Origin: Tetmemena sp. SeJ-2015
Taxonomy: Eukaryota; Ciliophora; Spirotrichea; Sporadotrichida; Oxytrichidae
Direction of reading: 5' to 3'
Length of the DNA stretch: 64,000 nucleotides
NCBI GenBank assembly: GCA_027382625.1
Contig: JAJKFJ010021673.1
Location: 62,001 to 126,000, forward strand
A program made the translations under genes and the position numbers. The notes under the pieces are model-generated. The model did not search any database, was not told the origin of the DNA, and was given only the letters and a program-made list of their open reading frames with translations. This document shows, in pieces, positions 24,351 to 36,096 of this stretch. Position 1 is the stretch's first letter; the number at the start of each line of letters is the position of its first letter.

Positions 24351-25016
24351 GGGGGCCTTTCTCGTCATCCACTTTTCATGAAATATGAAATCACTGTCTG
24401 CCTAAAATAGCCCAAACACCATACTAATTCAATAAGGTTATCAGGATCAATTCTTTAATTTAAAAACATATAACCTAAGAAATTTATTTTTAAAATTATT
24501 TTGTATGTAATATCCTAGAGATAATTAATTTATCAAATTAAAATCTAATTAAAATAATTAGTCTAATCACTTATAGATGTTAAGTCCTTTCATTTTTATA
24601 TAATAACATATCTGGCAAATATATTAAGTCATTTATTTTAAAACTTTGTATTTGAATAAATATCAATTTCTGATAGATTCTTTTAAATTAAGAATTGATA
24701 TAGAATTTAGCTTTTAAACTTTATTTTAAATTTATTCATTTTAAATGTCTTTTGAAGATATAATATAGTAACTATTAATAATATTGATAGCAATAATTTT
24801 TACATATAAAGTCTTTATTCTATAAAGTTGCCTTAAAAATAAAAGGTTTTCTACTGATTCTGAAAAAAACAAGCACTATTTTCTAAATTAAAAATATGAT
24901 CTGATAACCCTTTGAAATTGAATTAGGACTAAAAAATTGGTGTTTTTGGATATTTTTAGGCTAGACAGGATTTTTCATATTTTCAGAAAAAGTGGATGAC
25001 GAGGAAGGCCCCCCCC
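24351..25016. mobile_element. 666-bp MITE-like element
   Basis: Imperfect terminal inverted repeats of about 40 bp: the left starts GGGGGCCTTTCTCGTCATCC (24351) and the right, read inverted, starts GGGGGGGGCCTTCCTCGTCA (25016). Both continue CCACTTTT..TGAAA. The interior is AT-rich with no coding frame. It lies between two minus-strand genes. No clear target duplication. Non-autonomous DNA element or long IES. Confidence 0.75.
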
Positions 25017-25230
25017 AAATTTTAATATTTATGGTTTGTTTTTTTCTCTATTATCTTTTATATTAATTTACTAAAGTTATATTATTAATTTCATTTGATA
25101 GATAAAGCTTAAAAACAAAGATATAAAAGGAATTTAATGAATAAAATATTTAGATAAATAACTTTTTATAAATAAATACACTCATTCTAAACTCAATTTC
25201 AAATTGAATATCTTTGAGAGATTATGACTT

Positions 25231-28200
25231 TCAATTAATCTCCCCATTACCTTCTTCATTACCCTCTTCCACTTCCTTTAAAAATTTGCTTCTAAGATAG
25301 TTGAATACTTCTTAAGCTGGCATTATGTCAATTCCTATATGCTCCTTCAGGAATCTATTTTTGTTTATCATATAGTCCTTGCTATCGAGGTCCACAATCT
25401 GAGCTTTAATCGCCCATTAAATGAACCTATTCTGAATTTCTCCCCTTGGCTAAATCTCTGCATTTAGTCCTATCAACTTAGCGAAGTCTGGATTAATTAT
25501 TCTATACAGTTTCTACTGACTTTTGTTTTTCTCTATCAATTTTTAGGCCTCTTTGTCTGCTAAATTTTGAGTTTCCTAAGCCTGCTGCCCCTTCACATTT
25601 CTCGGTTGCCTAAGTCTAGAACTCTTTGGATTTAGTTGCTAGCTCTGTTCATTAACTGATGATGTCAAGGACTTAAAAGCTTTCAGACTCACTGTCGGAA
25701 CCCCATTAGAGAGCTGCTATTGTGCTATCCCTTAGGCTGAGGAATTCTGAGGAAGGACTGAGGTGAGTTAAGGGATTGCAAGCTTCTAGAATATTTGGGG
25801 TTGATCTTACAGGATTGGGGCTTATTAAATGAGAGGATTTTGCTGAATGTTTTAGTGATCTGCACTGCTATTCTAGTTTTCCACTTATTTAGGCTTTAAA
25901 AATTTAGATATTGATGTCTAAACTGCAGACTATTGAATCTGAAGTTAGGGAGCTTAGTTCTGTGGGCTTATATTTTGCCTTTACTCTGCTTGATTTTGCT
26001 GCATTTATCTTTCTTTAAAGGCTTGATAATTCTAAACTATTTAAGGAGGAAAAGCAATCTGTGGAACTTGAGGCTGCATCAAAGGCTGCTATTGCTTATA
26101 AGCACTATTTTATGGGGCCTTCTTGCTATTCTATGAACCATTCTATTACCTCTAATAATCTAAGCTCTACTAGTAATTCTAACTTACAGGATTTTGATAA
26201 AACTGCTATTGATGATGAGGTCCCTAAAATTGCATTTGGTGCCACATTTACTAATTCCATTGTTGAAAAGGTCCTTAATTTTGCATTAATTAAGCAAATA
26301 TCATAAACTATTGCTACATATCGTCCAAAGATTTCGGCTAGCTCTATTCTATAACTTAAACGGTTTTTGCTTCTATTCCCTTCTCTGATCATCTTTTGCT
26401 TTGCTTTTGATTTTGATTTGCCTCTAACTGCTGATGCTTTTGACTTTGGGTTTCTCTTTGAGGTGCTTTTATACTCTGCTTCAGATTTATCATCATCATT
26501 GATGTTAGATAGCTCTTCATCTTCACTTTCTCCATTTTCAAATCTTACTTCACTCTCTTCCTCCTCAATGAACTATCTCGCTTGATTTGTATTGCTATTC
26601 CTGGATCCTCTTTTTCTCTTTCGAGGAACTAGAGTAGACATCTTGCTCTTTATCTTTTGCTTAATTATATCTTTAGTTAGCCTTAGTCCAGCCTTACCTT
26701 GAGTTTTTAAGGTCTTCTTACCAATTTCAAGATGCTTCTCACAGAAGACGAAACACTCTTCTGTATCCACTGCCTCGCGATGATCCTCATCCATGGTTTT
26801 CCAATCTTTAATCAACCCCTACTTCATGGCGCAGCGAGTATGAAAAGGTGCAGCACAGTTTTGGAAGTCACATTAAAGACAAGCACCTGCATTCTTCTTT
26901 CTACAAATGCAGCAAGTTAATTTCATAGAGGCAGTTTGCTTTAAGTCAAAGCCATCAATTGATTTTTTGTCAACATCAGGGAAATGAATGTTACTAAGCC
27001 AATTAACACAAGTGAAGTGAGCCCAAAATTAATTCTTCTCACAATAGGTCATCAACCCTGAGACATCGTTGCAATACATACAGACAATATCTAGACAATT
27101 AAGCTTAGGATTGTTAATAAGCTCTTAACATCTGAGACAATACCAGTTTGAGGTGGAGGGAACTTGAGTCAAAATATCATGACCATAGCACGACTAATGA
27201 GTTGCACAATTACAAAGATCGCAAAACACTATAGCATCTTCATCAAAATCATTTCCATCTAAGCAAACATCACAAACTGCTGTATCTGCATTTTCATTTT
27301 GAGCTTGATAGATAATTGAGTATCTTATTTGAGGATTATCGTGCCTAACTATTAAGGGATCATAAGAAGCTATTAGTTACTCTTATTTAGATAAGATATG
27401 CTTTTACTTCACTTTAGCCTTATTTTACTTGATAGTCGTGTCAATCTATTCTTCTTAGATACCAATCAATTTTTCGTAAGGTTAGGGTTCATTATAGTCT
27501 TCAATATTTTCGCAAGAGCTTCTATCCTCATTTTAGATTACATTCATCGAGTTTCTTTATGAGTCTGCTCTTTTTCTTTTCCCTTTTGACTCTTTATCTT
27601 GATAATTCTCATCTTCAAGTAACTTTTATGGCAGCTTTTTAGTTCTTTTGGGTTTAGCATTTCTCTTGCTCTTTTGGGTTAAAATTTTATCTTCTTCGGA
27701 TATTTTATCTTCCTCAATTTCACTTTAATGCGCCTAACTTAGGATTTAAACGAGCTCCATCTAAGCTTAAAAATTCTTAGCGAGCTCCATGGCTGTTATA
27801 TTCTAATCGATAATCAATTCTGATTACCTGCCCGAGTCTGATCCATTTTATGCATAATTATTTAGAACCTAGGCAACAGGAAGTTCTAATAACGAAGAAA
27901 TGTTTTGAACTTAATTTATTTGAGCAGTCTACTGCAGTTAGCCAAACATAGGAGTGACTTTATTAGAACTTTAGATTTACTAGCTAATCTTATTAGAACT
28001 TTCTAAGCACTTAACTGCATTTTGGCTAGAAAAAGCCTCTTCTTCAGGATCTCTAAGTAATTCAAGACCTGGTTACACTAAATGGATGTCATCATTAATC
28101 TATATATTCGAATCTGCAACAAGGTTTGCTTATCCAAAGCAGCTCTAATTGATTTGCTATTGCTGCTGAATAGGTGGAGGGTTTTATAAGTTGAAATTTA

Positions 28201-29569
28201 TTTATGATTGCTACGAACACATTAGCTGAAATTACTACTACAAGTCAGGAGTCATGACAGAAAGAATGCTTTTTAATTCATCAGGTAGTCCTATATTATT
28301 AACCTCTTTTTTTAATGAATTGAAAGATTTATCACTATTTTCTAAGGCAGTTTGCTTCCTAGTTTTTGTCTTAAGCGGTTTTTGAATATGACTAGGTTAA
28401 GAAAGGCTTTGCTAATTTTAACTCTTTCTTTTTTGAGAAAACTCTATAAACTTTTAGTTGATTTCATTAGAAATGTCTTTCTTATGCACCGGAGAAGGTA
28501 ATTTCATACTCTTAGAATTTAAATCTTATTTATATCATTTCTACTACTAAGGTTTTTTGCCTCCTAACTTATTTGACTACTCTATATTCTCCATAGTCAA
28601 GTCTACTTAGCCCTTGTTCATATTATTTAGCTAGCCATATTAAAAATCCAAGATCTACTTTGGAGATATAGCCTATGCCTCTGTCTCAACTGCTGTAGAC
28701 TGCTGCTCTTATGATCCAAAAGCTCCATTCACTACAAAATTATTTGCGGGCTATTGTAATTAAGCTATGCTCTAAGGGGATATGGGACCCTTACTTTAAG
28801 AAATTAAGTTTTAATAGCTACTGTAAAGATCTTCTTGCTGCTACTGCTTTTAAAGCTCCAATTATTTTTGAAGTTGCCTTCTTCTCTAAAACTCAAAGAT
28901 TTTCTGATTGTGAGCCTCTCCAATTAGAGCAAGCAGTTTATCATTTGTAAGTTCTGGGTCATTACTTTTGAATTTACTTACTAAGTAATTGAATTCTTCT
29001 TGAGTTAGATTGCACTCCTCATCTAAATCCTAATCAGGCTGTATTTAGAGTTGATGAGGTTAGACTAAATTCGTTTAAACTTATTACTACTAGTGAATCT
29101 AAGGCTACTAGTCAATTGGAATAACAGGGGCTGGAGTAAATTTGTAGCTTGGAGATTAAGGGTTGCTCTAGAAATTCTAAGGATAAAAATTCACAAACTA
29201 AGGTTGAGGAGGGAGTGGATGCACAAATTGATTTTAGATTGTATTTGGCAAGCTCTATGGAGACATATAATGAGGTATTTGCTGCCCAAAAAACTAGCCT
29301 GGAATAAATCTTTACTATTGAGGAGTTAGGCTTGGTTGTTGGGAAATGCTCCCAAACTAAGGATTTTAATTACTAGGATTCTATTTAAGTTGAGGTTTTG
29401 GCATTAGATCTTGAGGATTATTAGGATTGAAGGAATTTGATAAACCCTCAGACAATTTTTAATTTTACTATGGAGCAGGTGTAGGATTTCTGGTGACTTT
29501 AATTTATTGATTTTTCTTATTAATTATGCTAGGAGTGGTTGATCTATTACTACGCTTAACTTTTCCCAT
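25231..29569 (-). CDS. PHD-finger / extended PHD chromatin protein with C-terminal SWIB-like domain
   Basis: Start ATG 29569 (MGKVKRSNRSTTPS), stop TGA 25231-25233, about 1350 codons. N-terminal Pro/Gln-rich region (GQQIPHYMSPQSLPNTIQNQ), then at about 27290-27120 a PHD finger (AVCDVCLDGNDFDEDAIVFC ... TSNWYCLRCQ). A zinc knuckle plus second PHD follows at about 27100-26700 (CCICRKKNAGACLQCDF, then FHTRCAMKQ). This is the PHD-knuckle-PHD array of BRPF/JADE/AF10-type histone readers. A Lys-rich and Ser/Glu-rich part follows, then a Gln-rich tract, and at about 25480-25300 LYRIINPDFAKLIGL..QNRFIQWAIKAQ, which resembles a SWIB/MDM2 fold. Likely a nuclear histone-tail reader or co-activator. Near 26370 the frame changes, so an intron or IES lies there. 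Confidence 0.8.
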
Positions 29570-29731
29570 CTATATATTTTGCTTAATAATCTCCTCCAAT
29601 TCATCTCTACCTATCAATTAGTTTAAATATTGCGAAATTTAATCACAATCTATGAGTTGAATGGTTTAATTGTACTATAATTTTCTATAATAATTTTAAA
29701 TTAGCAATAAGTGACTCTTCCAGGAAATAAT

Positions 29732-32700
29732 ATGCATCTCGGACTGCTTGGAAGCTTTAGCAATTCTCCAAGCAGGAGTCCTCTGCAGCTTCTTCAGTAA
29801 TATCAAATGCATCCAAGCCATGTGAGGGTTTAAGGAGAATCTTTTAAGTCTAATTTTCCACAGACTACTCAAAACAAGCACCCTAATTAAGATCTCATTC
29901 TGATTTTCTTAAGCATAATTTAGTCACTTGTATGTTTATTTATGATTCAGAATCACCAAGCGCAGCTCTCAGCGTTAAAAGCTGGAGTCAAGCACAAGAA
30001 ATTACAGTAGCAGCTGCACTCTAACATCAGTGCCTTCAACTAAACTCTCTCTCGCTTGAATAATTAGAGCTAGAATTTTGATTAGCAAGGTTTGTATTAT
30101 GGGGCAGCGAGTATTCACCACATCAAGAACTGGTCTAATATAGTCAATTATATATGCTCTTAATTTATTTATACTTTTATATGGATGTGAATTAAAACAA
30201 TAAGGCAGCTCATAGATCAGCCATGGCCGAGGAAGTTTCAAACAGCTTGTCTACAGTTACTAGTAAATCTAACTTTACTAAAATTCAAACAGGTAGGAGA
30301 ATTGAGCCCTTGGAGTTTATTAGATAAGCCGAGGGAAGAGCAAGATTAGAAAAGAATGCTTTGTAAAGTAATTGGTAAATAATCAGTAGTGGGCATCCTG
30401 CTCTCGCACTTTAAGACAAATCCAATAGGAATAGAGATGCGAGGAATTTAAATACAAGTGAGAGAATAAGTCAAGAGAGAGGAGTGTAAAATACCAATGA
30501 TGGTCATTTTAGGGAGGCAAGTAAAGATGGAAAAATCATCATCAACAGTAGCAGCTCAAAAGCTATATTTAATAAACTTTGATGTTTGGAGTATTTATAG
30601 GTAGATTTTATAATTTCAATTTAACCAAACCCTTATAGGGATGACTAACAACTCTCAAGAATTCGCAAAGAATCTTCTAGCAATTTCTTCTATGAAAGCT
30701 TAACAGGTTTAAAATCTGAATCACGATCATTAGGCCTCACAAGAGATATTATATTATTTTTCCTTTTGAATGAGAATAAATTAACTTTGCCAACTGACCG
30801 TTAGAGACAGTAATAGTTGCAGGTAAAAATCTTGAGATCAACATAAGGCAGCCAAGCAAATATCGTCTTTGTTAACGAGAATTCACTTGGTAAGCAACCT
30901 CAAACCACTACAATTCATGGTTAGATTTTACCCATGCTAAAAATCAAGGACAACTAGCCACTTAATGATATAATTGAGGGGCACAATCTTTAAATATAAG
31001 GCAGAGGGGCCACAGAAATTTAAAATCTGATCTTTAAAATCAAAAGCCATTTAAAATAGATGAAGTTATAAGTTCAAAGTTGATTTATTTAGTCCAGTAA
31101 AATTAAAGAAAGGGAAGTTTAATATTTATGATTCTACTAGCAGCAACTACCCACCCTCCTCCTTGAACACTTACGATCAGTCAACAGATGGGAAAATGCC
31201 TTAAGTTTCACTTATAAGAGCAGCATAGCTTTATCATTCAATTGACTAGAAAGGAAGTGACAGTACGAATAATGACCCCAAACATTTTTCAGTAATTTAA
31301 GCAAAGTCTTTACTTAGAGATACAAATAAATCCTTCAACTCTAATCTAATCAAATCCATGAATATTTTATAAGAGTTTTTTCCTTCCTCTCTTTTAATAC
31401 TACCAACTCCAGAACTTCAAGATTGTAGAAGAAATTACAAAAACTACATCAGGAGTAGTATCAGTAGTTAGTTGACTAGCAAATATTATCTTCTCATTCA
31501 CATCAGAGAATTGTAGTTATGCCCAAAATTAAAACTCTCACAAAGGAATCTGATCAAAATATATTAATATATGCATCTATTAAACTTTATTTTTTTCTTA
31601 AATTTATGGCTAATTATGAACGGATCGCCTTAAAATAAAAGCCTATACAGGAATGGTAAAAATCTTTGGGGAGGAGAAGAAAACATGAATAATTAATCAT
31701 TGGACTCACCAGTAAACCAGCACACAGCGGATTAAGTGAGTGTTTCCCAATACGGATAGTCAGTGGCAACAAAGAGCCCAGATTTTTAAAAGATAAAAGT
31801 AGAGCAGGTGCTTGCTTAATCATTTGGGGAGGAAGAACTATAGCCACCACATTTAGACCACCTTCCAAGAAATTAAGAGAAGAGGAAAAGCTAGGTGAAG
31901 AGGGAAAAGTAGTCAAATTAGGATTACAGTCATGTTCAAATGTATATGATAATGTTGCTTATAGTTTTATAGTAAGTAATTATAACGGAGGATTTGGTGA
32001 GAGAATAATCAAAGCAATGCAGACTAAGAGTAGCTAACAGTCGAAGCAAAAATAAAGAGAGAAGAATTCTCAGACTTAGAGAGTTGGAGAGAGAATGAGA
32101 GGTATCGCGAATGATAAAAGTAGCTTTGATCCATCTCGACATATTGTCAAATAAATTCAAGACGCATAAGACGAATTAAATTTGAGTAAAGACCTTCGAG
32201 AGATTGGTAGCAGTGAGTATCAATCTTTTAATCATGGAAATATAGACAAAGGAAGTTTTTAAAAAGATGAAAATATGGGAAAGACTCTAACTGTCTTCGA
32301 TCTTTAATTAGAGCAAGCATCAAAGTTTATTATAGAAAATAAAGTATATATTTAAATTTTTAAAATTAATAAAAATGATCTTTCAAAAGAATTTCCAAAG
32401 CATTAATATCAGTATCTTAAAGTAATTAAGATCAGCACTCACTTCGATAAAAATTATGAAGAGGAGTTCTAAGAAGACCTCTCTCCTTACAAGAGCAAAA
32501 ATGAGCTCAATATAATTTTTATATCTTTATGTAAATAATGAGGAGTCAATTCTAAAGAAGTACAGAGATAATTAGCTCGAGATGTTTCAATCTGGAGAAA
32601 AGGCTAAGTCGCAATTAAGTGCCCATCATCCTAACATCAGATTAACTAACCAGTTGTCAAGGCTAACTCATCAAGAAGATAAGGATCTCTATCCTCTAAC

Positions 32701-33000
32701 TAATGTTCTTTTGGTAAATTTGATCTTTAATATTAAATGTGGCTAAATTGATTTCTTAAAATAAACTGGCTTAAGAATCTAAGAGGAAGGTAGTTCAAGT
32801 AGTTACAAAGCCCTCGGAAACTAAATTGATAAGCCAATCTCCTCAAATGCTTATAAAAGCTTTCGCAAAGAACTTCTAACTTGAAGAATCAAAGTTTAGA
32901 CAATCTAATATAATACGATGAGGATGGGGGCCATATTCCAGAGAGCTTAAGTTTGAAGAAACTATAAGCTGAAAACAGTATATTAGCTTCAAAATATTGA
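29732..33000 (+). CDS. Asn/Ser/Gln-rich protein, unknown
   Basis: ATG at 29732 (MHLGLLGSFSNSPSRSPLQL) is the likely start; the stop is TGA 32998-33000 after SLSLKKLQAENSILASKY. Recognisable stretches: QAEGRARLEKNALQSNWQI at about 30320, SSSNYPPSSLNTYDQSTDGK at about 31140, LREIGSSEYQSFNHGNIDKG at about 32190. Composition is disordered, with scattered short helical parts. Several frame switches (about 30590, 30770, 31560, 32540) coincide with AT-rich segments and are likely introns or IESs. No domain recognised. Confidence 0.45.
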
Positions 33001-33123
33001 GAATAAGTTACCAAAGATCATTTTGACTTAGTTTGGCAATTTCTTTATAACTTAAGCATCATATGAAGATCTGATAAACATTTTTCTCAATAAATTCAAA
33101 TGTATCTTTCATTTTGATGCTAT

Positions 33124-35891
33124 TCAGTGATTGATCTGAGCTTCTTCATCATTGGCAGAGTTTGAATAAATTTCGCTTGCGGCAATACGTGGACTACTTA
33201 ATCTTGCTGAACACTTGGCTACTTAGCGCTCGGTAGTCCTATCGCCAGCTAGCTGCAAAACTGGCTAATGTTATTTTAGGTGCAACTCAGCAACTCGAAG
33301 TGTTATCAAAAGGACATCCATGGTCGTCAACCATTTCGTCTTCTCCAAGAGGAGATGGGCAAGACTCTCTTATTACATACATCTGCTTCTCTTTTACCGA
33401 AAGAGGCGACTTAGAAAACGATTAATCAATCCAATTAAATTAAGGGGAGACTTAGATGTGTTAAGTCCATTTAATAAATATTTTGAGCTGAGTTGTACAC
33501 ATTCTTTTGTCTTTAAGTAGAGGATTTCTTATGCAAGTCTTGCTAGCTTCCGTTTCTTTGCGATTAAATAACCACATAGTTATCCGACGAATTGCTGCCT
33601 GAGTAGTATTGATGGATGTCGTCAGATCCTTCAGCTTCAAAGTATTTTCGTGCTTGCTTGTAGCCTTCAAACCGCTTGCTGTTCAACTAACTGCTAACTT
33701 GACTCTGTGGATAGTTTTGACTATCATAGGTAAATATATATCCATTCATGATACTCCTAAGAATAATTTTGAATTAGTAAACATCATCCCTTGGTTTGAG
33801 CCATGTGTGGCAAACTTATTCTCCTGCTTTTGCATCAAACTGGGCATGAGCTCATGAGTACCGATATGTCTTGAAGATTACAGACCTCCCGCACTTACGC
33901 CTTAATTGAGGCCTTAGATTACAAAGTTATTACCAAAGAGCTCACAGTCATCGTCTATCATCATCAGTTAGTCCAAATTCTAGGCATTTTTCATTTCATT
34001 CTTTTTGTGCTAAGGCTTTTATTACTATTCCTCATCGCCATCATCCAAAGTCCTATTCTTTATGTCAATTTCATTTTCTAAGGACTCGTAAGAGCTATCT
34101 ACTCTTATCAAGTTGTTTCCTCCCTATCTCTATGCCCCTTAATTCATGCACTCCAGCAAATTATAATCCTATTCCAAATTAAAAATTTAGTGTTGAGGAT
34201 TGCAGATTGCCACCGTTGTTTGAAATGAAGCCACTGTTGTTCATGATGTGAGAGTTTGTAAATTGAAGCTTTGCACGAGGATTTACCTCCCTTTCGTTCC
34301 CATTCCTTTAGAAAATCTGCTGTTATTCACTTGGGTTTCTGTAAGTAAAGTTCTTAGGGGAGATGACATCTAATTTCAAGCAATCTGAAGAAGATACTAA
34401 ATTACAAAAGCAATGAATTAATTTGATAGATGTCTCTAGTCTGTTATGCTAGCCCTGAGGTTTATCTAAGATGAGAGAAAAAATAAAAAGAGAGGGGATT
34501 GTTGGAGATCCTAAATTCTGTTGGCCATCGAAGCTGCTCATATCATTCTGATTAATCCTCTATGCTGCAAAGACTAAATTCCTTGGAGATGCAAAGCTAT
34601 TGCTAGAACCATTTCCGCCATTCATGGATGAGGAGCATCTGAGGAGAGGGTTGTTGTATCTATCTCCTAACTTCTTAGAAGTTAAATGCTGTTTTTGAGA
34701 TTCAATTAATCGACTAGAGTCATTTTGTGCTCCTACTGCATATCTGGGAATATTTCTAGACTTCTTACCATTAGACTTTTAGTTTGATGATTCATTTCCT
34801 TGCTTCCTTTTGAAGTTATAACAATTATTTTAAATTTAAAAGTTATCCTGAGTATCCTAATTCCTGAATGTCAGAGGATAATTTTACATCCCTACAAAAA
34901 CTCTAGATGTAAGAGCCTTCGCCAAGTTTGGAGCTTTACTCTATTATTACTGGTGTCTCGAATTTGCATTTTCTTTGTTTTAGAGATTTATCTTTGGAGA
35001 ATTCCTAGCTTTGAATTGTCCCTTTGCTTTATCGCTGGAATATTTTTCGCTAGCTTTGACCTTAGAGTTATATTATTATTTATCATTCTTTAGTTTAGAT
35101 TTGGTTGACTCTACTTGCTGCTGCCTCAACTATAATTATAGAATTTAATTCTTTTTGAATTCAAATTCATTAATAAATTTATCAGCCAGTTTTAACGGAA
35201 AAAAATAGTCACTCAATTAATTTGAGCCTCATCAGAGAAGATCTGTTCAAGTCACTCGCACTTTTATTCAAGCGACTTGGTCTCAGATAAGTATTCTTCT
35301 AGCCCTCCTCTCCCATGTCTTCGGTATCAAAATCGGCCCTAGTTATCTTATTCTATCCTCTTGGAAGGCGGAATCCTAACTAATTTGCTCTTAACTTTGC
35401 ATGCTCTCAGACTCAACAACAGTATTTTCATTCTGGAGTGGGTTAGATTAGACTAACTAATTTTACTATTCTCTGCCATTACCGTCGCTTCTGCTGCTAG
35501 AAATCTCTTGCCTTCTTCGCAAGTCTCGAGTATTAAAATCATCAAACATCCCGAGAGTTTGATCATCGAACTGACTGATCAGAAGTTTAATGATTGACCT
35601 AGTCATAGGTACTCAAGTCATGCCTTCTCCTCTAGAAATTTACTTAAATCTTATCCTCATCAATGCATTGGCCATCTTCTCTGTCCTCTCCTTCATCTTT
35701 TGAACTTTGCTAACTCTTGAGATGATCATTACCTTGAAGATCTGGTGTGTCTCTACAACTTTAGTTGTCTTATTCAATGAGCAGGAATCTATTGGTTATT
35801 TAGTTTCTTGGCTAGGGTCGGGGGATATTTCTGTTTTCTTTTATGTAATGATTCATTATTAGTATCCAAAGCTGATCCTAGTCTACAACCA
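33124..35891 (-). CDS. Asn/Ser/Gln-rich protein, unknown
   Basis: Possible start ATG 35891 (MVVDQDQLW), stop TGA 33124-33126 (IYSNSANDEEAQINH). Features: acidic SSKDEGEDREDGQCIDEDK near 35700, SDGNGREQQNQLV near 35480, IDDDCELFGNNFVIQGLNQG near 33930, and YYSGSNSSDNYVVIQSQ near 33570. The frame runs without a stop from about 33960 through 33785. A GT..AG intron (GTATCATG..TGATAG) lies near 33727-33760. Low-complexity composition; no domain. The 5' boundary is uncertain. Confidence 0.45.
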
Positions 35892-36096
35892 TGGCTGCCT
35901 TTCTATTGTTATTGTTAAAATAAATTAAAAAAACATAAGAGAAGGAAAGAAATCTTATCCATAAAGTTTTGTGCAAATTTTCAAAAATAAATACACTTAA
36001 AAAATAAATTCTCAATCATAATAACGACTTTTGAATTAGCTTTGTTATTCCCTGAGAAGAAGAGGATTGATTTAAGAAGTTTGAAGCGCTCTGAAA

